Part shown: positions 1 to 10,963 of the stretch, in pieces
How positions within the stretch are numbered: the stretch's first letter is position 1
Layout of the letters: each line of letters begins with the position of its first letter
NCBI GenBank assembly: GCA_014607495.2
Contig: CP053167.1
Span: forward strand, 8,556,001 to 8,620,000
DNA: 64,000 nt
From: Carposina sasakii
Lineage: Eukaryota; Arthropoda; Insecta; Lepidoptera; Carposinidae
Direction: 5' to 3'
Made by a program: the position numbers and the translations under genes
The notes under the pieces: model-generated
The model's database searches: none
Seen by the model: only the letters and a program-made list of their open reading frames with translations
Told to the model about the DNA's origin: nothing

Positions 1-114
1 AACTTTTTGATTGAATTCATAACATCAATTTATTTTGCGCAGCTCTTTCACAAGAAAAAAAAACACGGGAAATATTATTTTGTACAATAAAATAGGTTTT
101 TATTTTTTTGTTTT

Positions 115-226
115 GCCTGCCTAGCGTGGTAACTAGGGGTAAAAACCTCTCTATGGCAGTATCCTTCTCGCGTGCCCTGGAGGACGCCTTCGTCCAACAG
201 TGGACTGCAATAGGCTGAAGACAAAT
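115..226 (+). repeat. RTE-type LINE 3' end fragment
   Basis: Degraded copy of the 3' terminus that recurs through the window. The diagnostic end is GTGGACTGCAATAGGCTGA, here read on the + strand after a diverged CCTGGAGGACGCC block. The (TGA)n tail of better copies is lost. No coding content. Confidence 0.6.
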
Positions 227-295
227 TTTATATTCCTTTGGCAGTTATTCAAGGGTAGTGGCTGATATCCAGATAATACATACATAAATACATAT

Positions 296-535
296 AATCA
301 CGCCTTTATCCCTTACGGGGTAGGCAGAGCACCAAGGGCCGATAAAACCACATGGTGCTACTTTTGACCAATTTTGAGGGTATAGTTGAGATATACAAGT
401 TCGGTTAGTAGTGACAGGTGGTCAGCCTATCGCCTACAAAATTCCAAGACTCTTGTCCCCCTACTGACTTGTACAGTATGCCCGGGAAGAGAAGCAGTTG
501 TAGTATTATACTTTTTTTTTTCACGCCCAGAGCAG
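296..535 (-). repeat. Interspersed repeat shared by three loci
   Basis: The segment with GGTCAGCCTATCGCCTAC and CTACTGACTTGTACAGT is the reverse complement of sequence at 33245-33430 and 60710-60885. The left part (about 296-375, CCTTACGGGGTAGGCAGAGC) is also present inverted at 33995-34110. It looks like a non-autonomous interspersed element; I cannot assign a superfamily. Confidence 0.55.
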
Positions 536-1129
536 CATAGAAGAATCCAGATAATACGATAAGGGAAATACAATATCCATCAACTCCCAGGGCATCTCTA
601 ACAAAAATAAGATATAATAGATAATTAATTTTATACATCCAACTGCTTCTACTTTAAAATATTCACATAAAATTAATTTTCTATGGTCGCCAGGGAAAAC
701 AAAGGAGGGCTGTGAAAACATACCCAGGGTAGATTTAAATAAGGTTATATAATATAAGGTATTTTTACTTTATTGGACTTCTTTTTTACATAACACTGAG
801 TAGGTCACACACATGGTGTAAGCAAAGAGATACTTTTTCCATAAATTGAAAGTTGAATAATTTCAAACCAGGGTTAGGGTGTTAGGTTAGGGTGTGTTAT
901 TTTTAGAAAGTGCCTTCTGTATACAAATTCCACCTCTTCGTGACCGAATGGCGTTGTAGTTGGTAGTGGCCCTGCCTGCCATAGAAATCCCAGTAGGTGC
1001 AAATCCCAGTAGGACAGACGGTCAAACTAGGTAGGTCCAACTTTGAGAAGCAGGTAAATCGGTGAATCCAACTCGGCTGGGCAGCGTTCGGGAAACCAAG
1101 AAGCTTATTTGTGTCCAAGATACCCCAGT
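536..1129. other. No gene seen; SINE fragment
   Basis: AT-rich sequence without a convincing reading frame. At 940-1020 lies a scrambled piece of the tRNA-derived SINE family (GTAGTGGCCCTGCCTG, AGTAGGTGCAAATCCC) that is intact at 63545-63740. Confidence 0.4.
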
Positions 1130-1600
1130 CCTTAAGACGAAGGTTTAACCAGTGCGTGCTGTCGGTGTTAAACTACGGTGCCGAGATGTGATCTCTAACT
1201 ATGTTCCTCATAAAGAAGCTAAGGATCGCACAGCAAGCGATAGAGAGAGCTATGCTCGGGATCTCTCTGCGTGGTCGAATGAGAAATGACGAGATCCGCA
1301 GACGTACAAAAATCGCCGACATAGCTCAACGGTCCAGTAAGCTGAAGTGGCAATGGGCAGGGCACATAGCTCGAAGAACTGATGGCCGACGGAGTCGGAA
1401 AGTTCTAGAGTGGATACCAAGTATCGGCAAACGCAGCGTGGGAAGGCCACCCGCGAGGTGGACGGCCGACCTGGCCAAGGTCGCGGGCGTCGGTTGGATG
1501 CAGGCTGCTTCCTGCTGATCAGAGTGGAGGTTGTTGGGAGAGGCCTATGTCCAACAGTGGACTTCCAAGGGCTGTAAATAATGACGATGAGGTGCAAACA
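1130..1600 (+). mobile_element. RTE-clade LINE, C-terminal ORF2 fragment and 3' end
   Basis: A 105-codon open frame at 1201-1518 encodes the C-terminal tail of an RTE-type reverse transcriptase polyprotein. It shows LRGRMRNDEIRRRTKI, then KLKWQWAGHIARRTDG, then SVGRPPARW and GWMQAAS, a signature of lepidopteran RTE LINEs. Upstream the same reading continues with VLNYGAE before a TGA stop, so the fragment is decayed. The 3' end carries GTCCAACAGTGGAC and a short imperfect GATGA tail at about 1575-1590. The reverse transcriptase palm and endonuclease are absent, consistent with 5' truncation. Related fragments lie at 29990-30275 and 44420-44729. Confidence 0.8.
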
Positions 1601-1700
1601 TTGAAGAGATGAATATCGATGTTTGTTTCTAAGTAGTTTAGTATGGGACTAGGTTAATAGATTTTTAGGTCACATGTGAATGCTTTTACATACATATTAT

Positions 1701-1846
1701 GGTCGATTCCGGCAGTCACTCTTAAACCTAAACGTAAAATTAGTCCTACCCATCCTTTTCTCTCTCAGCTATTTATGTTAAGAACGGAGAGAGATAGACC
1801 TGACTAAGATTAGGTTTAGGTTTAAGTATGACTGCCGGAATCGACC
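1701..1846. mobile_element. Short MITE with terminal inverted repeats
   Basis: A 146-bp element begins GGTCGATTCCGGCAGTCA and ends with the inverted form TGACTGCCGGAATCGACC. Similarity extends inward through the AAACCTAAAC / GTTTAGGTTT blocks, giving arms of about 45 bp. TTAT stands on both sides and may be a 4-bp target duplication. There is no reading frame. The superfamily is not determined. Confidence 0.7.
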
Positions 1847-3289
1847 TTATTATAACACTTAGTATAACCCCCGTTCATATTAACCATGACAGCTTAGCCA
1901 TTTACGAGTATATTATATTAGATAGGAGATATTATAGTGCTTAAGCGTCTGCGCAAACACAGCTGCACTCTCTATTCGCCCACTCTAGTGTGTGCACATA
2001 TCACAGCACTTAATGATGAAGAAAGACTAATATAAACATAATTTTGTAATAACCTCGCTATAATAAAACAATAAACGTTGCGTGACCTCTCCCTATTCAC
2101 CGGAAGTTAGTTTAACCCCGATATAACAATTAGAAAGAACTTTAACGGCGAAACCAATCAATTTTGATTACCACAAACTAAACATAGGCCTGTGTAAGGA
2201 AATTAAAGGGCAAACCTATTTTATTACGCAGACAACGTGTTCGTTACTTTATTAGGGCATAAATAGGTATACATCAGACGACTGGAGAGATGGAGTAGTC
2301 AAAACTGCATGATAATAAAGGCGCCACTTTTAACATAGCGAACACAGGTATGAAAATTGTCAGTGACAATGACTGTTTTGCTAGTGTAAGGTACTGAGTG
2401 ACTGAGTTGCTAGCTTATTGCCTGAGAGAATGCCTGAGATTAATTATAAACTCTTACGATTTGTTGGTACGGGGATGCAGCTGATGTAGTAAGTAGATGA
2501 TCTAGTAAAGCCCTGCATCTGCACAGGAACTTTTGAAATTTTAAGGACACTATGTAAAAATGTATAAAGACGTTTATAGTTTACAATTTAGACGCTTATA
2601 ATTAATTTAATATTAATTTTTAAATACATTTTGAGAAGAAAATAGTTGCTGTTGAAAAACCCGTTGCTTTCATAATTTATATGAAACTTGGCCAGTTATA
2701 AAGTACCTATTTAACGTAAAGTTGCAGAGCAGAAATAACTGACACGTTGTAATGTTAAGGTAACTTATTTACAGTTAAGATTAAGATCCAACATGTGCCA
2801 GTTCACATTTAAACATACTACAACAAGTTTTCCATTGCGTGTCCATGAAAGTGTTTATGATGAGAAAAGTTAATTAGTTTACAGTTGGAGAACAAGCAAG
2901 CAATTACGGAAATTATGCGGCATTTGCTACAAGGGAAAATATTTACTATGCTAAATAGGAGCCTTGGCATGAAACTGCAAACTTAAAAAGGTTTAAATAT
3001 TTTCATACAAAAATATATTACACAACGCTGCATTCCTAAAATGGAGCCCGATGTAAGAGAACACAGAACACATACTAGCTCATCACCTATACTCATGTTG
3101 ATACATTATTCTTTGGAACTATTCGACGTATATTTACACTCAAATTCGAATAATACTTAATGTGTATAGTCTCAAATTTATAAACGCGAAAGTTTGTGAG
3201 TATGGATGGATGTTTGTTACACTTTCACGTAAAAACGGCTGAAGCGATATTAATAAAATTCGGTATGGAGTTAGTTGACACCCTGCATT
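1847..3289. other. Gene-free stretch with SINE debris
   Basis: No plausible exon. About 1928-2010 resembles part of the repeat at 42716-42965 (GATATTATAGTGC, CACTCTCTATTC). Position 2395-2530 is annotated separately. The remainder is AT-rich. Confidence 0.4.
2395..2530 (+). repeat. SINE-like interspersed repeat
   Basis: Contains GCTAGCTTATTGCCTGAGAG and, after a diverged middle, GATGCAGCTGATGTA and CCCTGCATCTGCACAGGAA. These blocks recur in the same order at 5200-5832, 17888-17972, 19545-19745 and 31430-31612, and inverted at 27790-27880 and 28555-28630. The consensus also has TTAGTCGACTCTTACGACAT. No coding capacity. Confidence 0.55.
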
Positions 3290-3292
3290 AAC

Positions 3293-3398
3293 ACATAGGC
3301 TACTTTTGATCCCGGGAAAATATTTTTATCCCGGATAATTTCGATATTTAGTTTTTCCTCCAGTCCACGCGGACGAAGTCGCGGGCGTCCACTAGTTA
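3293..3398 (+). mobile_element. Helitron-like 3' terminal fragment
   Basis: Ends GCGGGCGTCCACTAGT, preceded by TCCACGCGGACGAAG: a GC-rich stem-loop immediately before CTAGT, as in Helitron 3' ends (hairpin plus CTRR inserted before T). The upstream block with TTTTATCCCGGATAATTTCG is shared with 10245-10352 and, inverted, 60945-61070. Classification rests on the terminus only; no Rep/helicase is present. Confidence 0.5.
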
Positions 3399-3829
3399 AG
3401 ATATATTATTTAATTTCAATGTGTACCCTGCGTAAAAAAATTGTATCATTGTAATATACCCTATTTACTTTTGTTTAGTTACCTTGTCAGAATTACCTAC
3501 AATGTAATTACCGGCTTCGTTATAGCTACCGCAAACCAATTACGGCAGAAAGTCGTTTATTTTAACAAAACGATTGTTACCAAACTTGAAAAGTAAAAGA
3601 AACGGTCAACAAAATAGAACAATATAGTCCAAGCAATTTGAAAAGGTAGAACAAATGAACTTCACATACTTATTAAGGGTCAGCCAACATTACCCGGCTG
3701 GATAACCGAACTAATTGTGTTAGGTTAATATCTACTAACCTAATAGGTTAACTTGTAACTTTTTTGGGGTAGGGACCAGGGTCGTGTCAAACACGCAATG
3801 AATAAAAAACAATTTATATTATACCTATA

Positions 3830-4313
3830 CAGGATGTTTGCGATAGCCAGGCAAATAGTGATACTCGTACCATGACTTCAGACCATAATTCTGAGGCGGA
3901 AAATATTGAAAATTTTCCCAGGAAAACGCCAAAATTATCCATCATTTTCTTCATATTTTTGGGGAAAATCAATTTAGTTCGTTTAATTAGGCCTGAGATA
4001 TTGACTTAAGAATAAAATAAATATCAGAAAATAACTTCCCTCAATAATGTTCAAATAACTGATCAAACATAATGGAGAGTTACAAGTGATCCAAAAAACA
4101 GTAATGTGTCACACAATAACTAATCATTAGTTACAGGATCGCACGATACAATTGGCGCAAAAAGCAAAAATTACTGTTAATTAAAATCAAATCAAAAATA
4201 CATTTCCTGCGAGTAATAACACTGTCGTTTAACTCAACACAATGGTACTTGTTCAGCATTTAGTGTTTTTTTTTTCTCCATGCATAAAATTCTATGTGCC
4301 TGACACGGTCCTA
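3830..4313 (-). mobile_element. MITE, CAGGCAAAT family
   Basis: The left end CAGGATGTTTGCGATAGCCA and the interior (CAGACCATAATTCTGAGGCG, ACAATGGTACTTGTTCA) are the reverse complement of the element at 23635-24116, which has clean inverted termini. The right end here is eroded. About 484 bp, matching the 482 bp of the other copy. Confidence 0.6.
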
Positions 4314-4794
4314 TAGCGGTTATGGTACGGCAGAATCAGTGGGCAGCCTCCTTTATACTGTCAACGACTTCAAAGAACTACCTCAATCATGAGCGTGTTA
4401 TGATATCTCCTTGTTATATTAGTAACATTAATATACTCGTTTCATATAATCACCTATGTCATTATACCTACGTAATATCAAAACCCTACGAAATGATGAT
4501 ATTAAGACGATTTAACAGTAAACAATAGCAGATATCCTATTGTTCGAATAAATGTTTGCACCACCAAACAATCCCTAATCTTTGTTGTCTGTGAAATCAC
4601 TATTTCGTGCTTATTCCCAATTCTGCACCCAAGGATTTTATAACAGTGTATTGAGCACGTTGAACTTAAATACTTGTCTGCCTTTCCAATAATATGTTGG
4701 AACGTGCGAGAGATAAAGTCAATCGCTCTTTCTATATCAACGCCTGTTCCCGAAATGGGCTAGCCACATAGATATACAGAATAGAATACCTATA
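4314..4794. other. No gene seen
   Basis: AT-rich filler between two MITEs. The open frame at 4322-4528 has no recognisable domain and no flanking splice sites that I trust. Confidence 0.35.
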
Positions 4795-5167
4795 CAGGAT
4801 GATTTTTGATCGTTAACGTTCCCGAAAACTACGGAATCTCCTCATCGTCACGATCATTTTTCTCCATGGAAGCATACCTGGGAAGTGTCTGGATTCCAAA
4901 ATATAGAGTCCAAAGTTGAGAATAGACTGCGTTTTTCTGCATAAATACACATTGACGCATATAGCAAGATTTTTTTACGAGAAATAATTAATATCTGTCT
5001 TTGAAAAAACTAGCATAAACATTGGACCCTGTAAATTTCGCCCGAACAAGAAATTTTTAAAAAAATTACATCGTTTCCCAGCATTTTTTTCGGCATTAAC
5101 TTTCTTTATTTGATGTATAGAGTACGTACCTACCCTTCGTTAAGGGTGGCAATGAAAAAACAACCTG
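4795..5167 (-). mobile_element. MITE, CAGGGTG/AACGTTCCCGAAAA family
   Basis: A 373-bp element flanked by TA, with termini CAGGATGATTTTTGATCG and AACAACCTG. The interior has GTTAACGTTCCCGAAAA, ATTTTTCTCCATGGAAGCAT and TACCCTTCGTTAAGGGTGGC. The same element occurs at 25630-26002 and inverted at 23254-23625, 32463-32841 and 55829-56205. The TA flank and near-constant 373-379 bp length suggest a Tc1/mariner-type non-autonomous element (inference). Confidence 0.75.
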
Positions 5168-5199
5168 TATAGATATACACATAGATATACTTTTCTATA

Positions 5200-5400
5200 A
5201 ATCTATGGGTAGCCAGAACTGCAGGCACATAGGAGATCCCTCAGTCATGGTTAGGATAGTGGGGACATAATTATGTTAATGATCAATGACGAATTGCTAG
5301 CTTATCGCCTGAACGACTTCCCAGTTCCTTAGTCGACTCTTAAGACATGCATAGAAGGAAGTTTTGGCGTGAATCCTACTGCTGCCATCTTTGTGAGAAG
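5200..5400 (+). repeat. SINE-like interspersed repeat
   Basis: Same family as 2395-2530: GTAGCCAGAACTG, TTGCTAGCTTATCGCCTGA, TTAGTCGACTCTTAAGACAT. Its 3' block (GATGCAGCTGATGTATTTTA and CCCCGCATCAGCACAGGAA) is displaced to about 5782-5832, because the LINE end at 5435-5630 lies between them. Confidence 0.55.
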
Positions 5401-5434
5401 ATTATCATTATCCACTGTCCACAAAATCTTCTTC

Positions 5435-5630
5435 TTCAGCCTATTGCAGTCCACTGCTGGACGTAGGCCTCCCCCAGGGCACGCCACAAGGCTACTGACA
5501 CAGGGGGGTTTTGCCCATAGTCACCACGTTGGGCAGGCGGGTTGGTGACCGCAGTGTGATTTGCGGACTATGTTGTCAACACGGGAGGCGCTGCTGCCCA
5601 TCTCCCGGTCAAATGCTTTTCTCTAATCCA
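5435..5630 (-). mobile_element. RTE-type LINE 3' end inserted in a SINE
   Basis: Reads CAGCCTATTGCAGTCCACTG, then GGCCTCCCCCAGGGCACGCC, then TGGGCAGGCGGGTTGGTGAC and ACACGGGAGGCGCTGCTGCC on the + strand, so the element's 3' end points left. It splits the SINE-like repeat of 5200-5832, which dates it as the younger insertion. Similar copies are at 31984, 39755, 49928 and 54458 (same orientation) and at 60225 and 61888 (opposite). Confidence 0.65.
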
Positions 5631-5832
5631 AGTATGTTACATCTACTCGTCCACTCGTCTCTCTACTCGTCTCGGCTTAGTGTCTAGCACAGGTACTCCA
5701 TAACTCATGAAGCAAAGCAGATTAGAGTCTGTACTGCGTCCTGGGCGAAAATCATGATGCGAGTCGCTTAAACCAGCGCTTAGATGCAGCTGATGTATTT
5801 TAGTGAAAACCCCGCATCAGCACAGGAATCGC

Positions 5833-7049
5833 TACTTGCGTAGTTCGTATAGGTACCGGATAATCGCTGATAATTTTAGGAATAGAGTACATATCGCGGT
5901 GACCCTAAGTGAATTTTATTAGAACAGAGTAGGGAAAGAAGATTTGACCCAGAAACTTTTTCTATTGTATTTGGTTTACCTACTTATCGCTGGATTGGTG
6001 TATTTGTGCGCATAAAGCGGTGATAAGCTTTAAACCTTACCAGCCCCTTAGTATGACCACGCATCGTGGATATCGTATCGTACGATATCGTATCGTCTCT
6101 ATACAAATTTCAATATGGCGGCTATACCTATTTAGCGTATTTGTGAGGTTAAATGTTGATTAATCGGTTTATCATATCGTATTTCGCAGGTCATGCTACT
6201 TGTGCAGGTGGAACCTAATGGGCAATAAGTTATATCGTAAAAGAGGGTCTATGATTTGCACACTTTTGCTCCCTTTTTAGTTTACCTTACTTTGGGATAA
6301 TGGTCTTAACTAATAGTGATAATATATTAAAATAGCCATAATTTTTCTCTAAGTACACAACGCATGTTAAAAAGGACGCAGTGGAGAACTAACTATAATT
6401 ATATGTAATTTTGCAAACTACCTAATATGTTTAAAACCTCAACTAATTTAGGAAACAAATATGTTAGAACCATGAACCAAGGGTGTGGTCGTTAATATGG
6501 AGAGCTCCACCCCTATGCGGGGTGACTTTAATTAACCCTATATTTTAGGCATTACCCTTGGCCTAGTGGCTTGTTGATTTACTTACATAATAACCTCAAT
6601 TTTGGGGGTATTGGAAATTCTAATAGTATATGGTGTTAAGAGAGATAGGGTACGAGTATTGTGTGGGTTAAATAGGATTTTAATTGGGATTTTGTATAGT
6701 TATGCTAAATCTCTGCTTATTTTGATTTGAGTAGGGAGAATCTTTTCGCAAAAAGGATACTTTCGCTAAACTTCACAAAAGATAACTGTCTGTAAGTCCG
6801 TCCGCCTATTTGTCTATCCGTCCGTCTGTCTGTCACTAGGCTGTAGTATTTCAAGAATTGCGATAGCTAGATAGTTAAGATTTACAAATGAAAGTGTACC
6901 TGCTGTTATTTACCTAGTCAATGGTACGGAAACCTACGTGCGCGAGTCCGACTAGCACTTGGCCAGTGTTTTTCTTTGATTATCTATTGATCTTTTATAA
7001 ATTACCTACCACGGGTTTTAATATGAAAACATAATTATTATTGACTAGT
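5833..7049. other. Gene-free stretch
   Basis: No coding frame. At 6067-6097 there is a short nested direct/inverted repeat of GATATCGTATCG. At 6779-6840 there is a GTCTGTCCGTC-rich pyrimidine tract typical of insect repeats. Confidence 0.35.
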
Positions 7050-7645
7050 GTTCCGCTCTCGCTTCGCTTTGGTACTGTACATAGCTACAACTTCATATGT
7101 AGGTACAACGGTTTTCGTAAAAATTTGGAAATCCCGTTGGTCCCCTTCCCGTGGGAATTTCGGGAAACCGTTCTTAGAGCTTCCTCGTAGTCCCTAATCC
7201 GATTTCAGCTTCGTACAAATAGCGGTTTTCGTAAAAATGTGGAATTCCCGTAAGTCCCCTTAGTGCTTCCTCGTAGTCCCTAATCCGATTTCAGCTTCAT
7301 AAGTATAGCGGTTATCGTAAAAATTTTGAATTCCCGTTCGTCCCCTTCCCGTCAGAATTTTGGGGAAATCCGTTCTTAGTCCTTTCTCGCTGTCTCTAAT
7401 GAACATACATATATGCCCGATTTCAGCTTCATATGTATAGCTGTTTTCGTAAAAAAATATTGGATTCCCGTTGGTCGCCTTCCCGTGAGAATATCGGGAA
7501 ATCCTTATAACCTATGTTCATCCAAGTCCAATAAAGATTCTAACGGTGAAGGAATTTTTGAAATCGGTCTAGTAGTTTCGGAGTCTATTCGCTGCAAATA
7601 AACAAACAATCAAAGTTTACCTCTTTGTAATATTAGTATAGATAA
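7050..7645 (+). repeat. Interspersed repeat with internal iteration
   Basis: Contains three to four imperfect iterations of a block of roughly 100-120 bp: GCGGTTTTCGTAAAAAT, CCCGTTGGTCCCCTTCCCG, GGGAATTTCGGGAAA. It ends with AGTTTACCTCTTTGTAATAT and TTAGTATAGAT. Other copies are at 15010-15455 and 61075-61520, with different numbers of iterations. The open frames inside are not conserved. Confidence 0.65.
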
Positions 7646-9214
7646 ACTGCAGTATTTATGTTTTAACTATTCCAAAGAAGTGGAAAAAAACAGAGCTGTT
7701 CATTTATATTAAGGGGTTTTTTGTATCGTATATAGGTATCTTAATGATTTTCCCATTTTATGTGTAATATGTATAAGTAAATATTATATTTTATTCTAAC
7801 TACATTATTTGCAATCTCTATTGTGTCAGAAATAATAACTACGTCAATATTACCCCGAGAGAAAAAAACACTCAAAAAGCACGTTGTTAAAACTTTTAAA
7901 ATCTAACAACAAAGTAAAGAAACTAGAATTTATAGATACCACAATTATTTACCATTACCGTAACCGTTCGATACTAAATATTTAATCAAACAACGATGAT
8001 CACCACCAAGAGTGTAGCCATCTTTTAATCTATGTTCTGGATAAAAACAAATGTTAGAAAATTTTATAACACCTCTGCTATCCCCTCGCCTGTTAGCAAG
8101 CCTAAATGAATTTTCATCCACCTATTATAGAGAGGAAACCTAATTGTGGCCTGTATGCCCCAGGTTTATTGGAGCCTAAATCGATTACAGAGCGAGGATC
8201 GTATGCGGCTTCAATCCGGTTAGGAAGAGAACCGTTGGTACACGAATCTGAACTGATACCTGTTATTATACCATGAGCTTTTAATGCAGGTTTATTCCTA
8301 TTATTGTGAGAGTGAAATAGCTACAATGTGAAGCGACATCTCTCAAAACGTCCTTGAAGAATAAAGAGTTTGAATATAAACAAAAACATAATGCCTTCAA
8401 CAGTAGCAAAATGGGGGGGCATGGTAAGGGATAGTTTTACGTCAGTTATAATTATTTCTAAATTTTCCATCATTTGATTGTCTTCATCAATTTTAATAAA
8501 TACGCTGCTATAATAGCAACATTAATAAATCGGCGTTTCACTATCAGGGATTAGTGTTAAATGATTTCATGATTGATTAAGCAATAATTTTATCTTTCAA
8601 CAAATACTTCTTATATACAAATAATATAATGATAACGCATGTATGTATTGCTTGATTTTTTTAATATTTCAGAATTGAAAGAAACATGTGATTTCAAGTC
8701 TCTTTGTTCGTTCACTTTGGGCTAATTTCATAGCATCTCGCATGACATACAACTTCTGTTATATCCTTGTATAGCGAATCTTGGAAGCGTATTTACGAAG
8801 TATTCAATCTATTTGCACCCAATATCCGGATAACTAGAAACCATTTGTAGTAAACATACACGACTGAGAGCTTCGCAAAGTTCTGCATATCGGAGTCTCG
8901 CAAACGCTACTGCTAAACCACGTCTTGAATCGCAAATTGTAAACATCTGTCCTAATTGTACGTGTTTACGGTGTTTAGACTTTAAAACATCTGGCGTTAT
9001 GAAATGTACTGACTTGATCCCATGTGCACATTAAAATGTCACGCAAATTGTTTTAGCCATTTTGTAAGAGTAAGATCACAAACATGTCAAACCTATACAT
9101 ATAGGTACATAATTTTTTTTCGGTAATAGCATTTCTATGGAATGCGAAGTTTAGGAACGATAATGGCGAAGCCAGAAAATATACATTGTATATTGAGGAT
9201 GATACTCATAGATA
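7646..9214. other. Upstream flank of the trypsin array
   Basis: No exon recognised. The segment at about 8540-8640 (TATCAGGGATTA then TTTCATGATTGATTAAG) is also found at about 11780-11835, upstream of the second trypsin gene. It therefore belongs to the duplicated unit rather than to unique intergenic DNA. Confidence 0.5.
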
Positions 9215-9291
9215 ATATGAATAAACAGAAGAAAAAAATGTAGTATCAAATTTGTCTAAAGTATCTACTAATGTGCAGATAAGCATGTTCT

Positions 9292-9297
9292 TATAAA
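9292..9297 (+). promoter_or_regulatory. TATA box of trypsin copy A
   Basis: TATAAA lies 43 bp before the ATG. The surrounding block (GATAAGCATGTTC before it, TTAGTAGTTGG after it) is conserved with copy B at 12691-12740, so the proximal promoter was duplicated with the gene. Confidence 0.6.
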
Positions 9298-9601
9298 TTG
9301 AAGAAGATCAATTTAATAATTAGTAGTTGGTATAATGACATCAAAATTGGCACTAACATTGTTCCTCCTTGCAGGTGAATATTTAAAATATTGACTATAC
9401 TTACATTCTAATATAATGTTTACTTTGATTTAATTGAAGTTATAGTGCGTTGGTGTAGTGAATGAGAAAGGAACTTTAGTTGAGACGATAATTGGTCGTC
9501 AAATAATATATTTCAACGAATAAACCATTGTAATGTTAAAAGAAAATAATATTAAACTTACAGATTGGTTTCCACAAAGCAATCTGTTTTTATTTATGAC
9601 G

Positions 9602-9710
9602 AAGAATATGTCGTCGTCAGCCTATTGCAGTCCACTGCTAGACGTAGGCCTCCCCCAAAGCACGCCACAAGGCTCGATCAAATGTTTGCCTAGCTAATTG
9701 TAAAAAAATC
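9602..9710 (-). mobile_element. RTE-type 3' end in intron 1 of copy A
   Basis: GTCAGCCTATTGCAGTCCAC and GGCCTCCCCCAAAGCACGCC match the RTE 3' end. At 9683-9706 it is fused to TGTTTGCCTAGCTAATTGTA, a sequence otherwise found at the end of the LINE fragment at 48094-48290. It was inserted after the duplication, because copy B's intron 1 lacks it. Confidence 0.6.
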
Positions 9711-10244
9711 TCCCGTTTTTGCCATCCAGTCACTGCCTGCCGGAGGGCAACGTCCAACGCCACGCATGTAAATACTACATTTACATTAATTTTTCTTTAG
9801 ATGTTATCTTTACCTCAAAAGCCAACCGTATTGTTGGTGGGCAAGATGCCAGGATCGAGGATTACCCTTCCATCGTCCAGATTGAATCCAGCTTCTTAGG
9901 CGTTGGTGCTTGGTCCTACTCCTGCGGTGCCAATATTTTGACCACCAGATTTGTGCTGACTGCTGCTCAATATGTCACTGGAGTGTGAGTTGCTTTTACT
10001 ACTGACAGAAAATCTATACATGTAATAAAAATGTAACGGATCACTGTCTGTACATGGAAGATATATGAGAAAAAATATTATAGAAGACCTTTATCAACGC
10101 AATAGGACCCAAAACGATGATTTTTGGCATTTTCGTCTGTTTGTCGGTTTGTCTGCTTATCTGTGCGTTTGTGCACGCTAATCTCAGACACGACTGAACC
10201 GATTTCGATGCAGTTTTCAGGAATATATTGTGACAGGTCCCACT

Positions 10245-10352
10245 TAACATACAGGCAACTTTTTATCCCGGGAATATATTTTTATCCCGGATAATTTCGA
10301 CATTTTGTTTTTTCTGTAGTCCACGCAGACGGAGTCGCGGGTATCCACTAGT
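10245..10352 (+). mobile_element. Helitron-like 3' end in the exon-3 gap
   Basis: Has TTTTTATCCCGGGAATATA, TTTTATCCCGGATAATTTCG, then GTCCACGCAGACGGAGTCGC and TATCCACTAGT. This is the same terminus as 3293-3398, with a weakened stem. It lies where copy A lost its third exon. Confidence 0.5.
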
Positions 10353-10963
10353 GAGAAAATATAATAGATTAAAATATGATTTTTAAAATGGCATTAATGT
10401 TTAGGAAACTTGAAAATAATTATGATGATAGACGTGATTATGAATATTATAACACCAATTAGGTACTTATATCGATCATTATAGCAATAATTTTACCATC
10501 ATTATCTGAGTGAACGCGTATTATTTCCCTAGCGGAGCTATCAATTTCTTGGTTGCTATTTGACATTGACGATATTCGATTTTAAAAGTTATTAAAATCA
10601 GTCGATATTTTAGATCTCTCACCCACAAAAAATAAAACCATTATTTTTCCCAACAGTCTGGCGGTCCTCTCGCCAACACTCTTCAAGACGTCACCATTTA
10701 TACCATTAACAACTAAGTATGCTTCGAACGCTACGGCAGCGGAGTCACAGCCAACAAGATCTGCGCTGGTCTACTCGACGTCGGTGGTGCTGACGCCTGC
10801 CAGGGTGATTCTGGCGGTCCCCTCTACTACTCCAACATCATTGTCATTCATCAGTGTCATCTCCTGCGGCAGAGGCTGTGCCAACTCCTACTACCCTGGT
10901 GTCAGCGCTGCCATAGCACCTTACAGCGACTGGATCGTCGAACAAGTAGTCGCAGGCGTTTAA

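Larger units (their letters stand above)
9335..10963 (+). pseudogene. Trypsin-like serine protease pseudogene (copy A)
   Basis: Three exons can be aligned with the intact copy downstream. Exon 1 (9335-9374) encodes MTSKLALTLFLLA, a signal peptide core. Exon 2 (9801-9984) encodes the propeptide, RIVGGQDARIEDYPS and the region of the first active-site residue, but the conserved TAAHC reads TAAQY: both His57 and the disulfide Cys58 are lost. The exon that should follow (85 codons with Asp102 in copy B) is missing; only about 670 bp of intron with a Helitron-like fragment lies between. The last exon (10657-10963) keeps [10 protein letters not shown], but TAA replaces CAA at 10714-10716, and a 7-base insertion after NIIV (near 10840-10850) shifts the frame. 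Splice sites of exons 1 and 2 look usable. No catalytic protease can be made; a short truncated transcript is possible. Four independent lesions make the pseudogene call strong. Confidence 0.9.

Noticed and set aside
6067..6097. ATCGTACGAT palindrome and GATATCGTATCG repeats as an operator
   Set aside because: Short, single locus, no gene nearby; chance or simple-repeat origin is sufficient.
9719..9988. 89-residue open frame starting MPSSHCLPEG
   Set aside because: The first 28 codons are intron; the acceptor TTTTTCTTTAG at 9800 marks the true exon start, in line with copy B.
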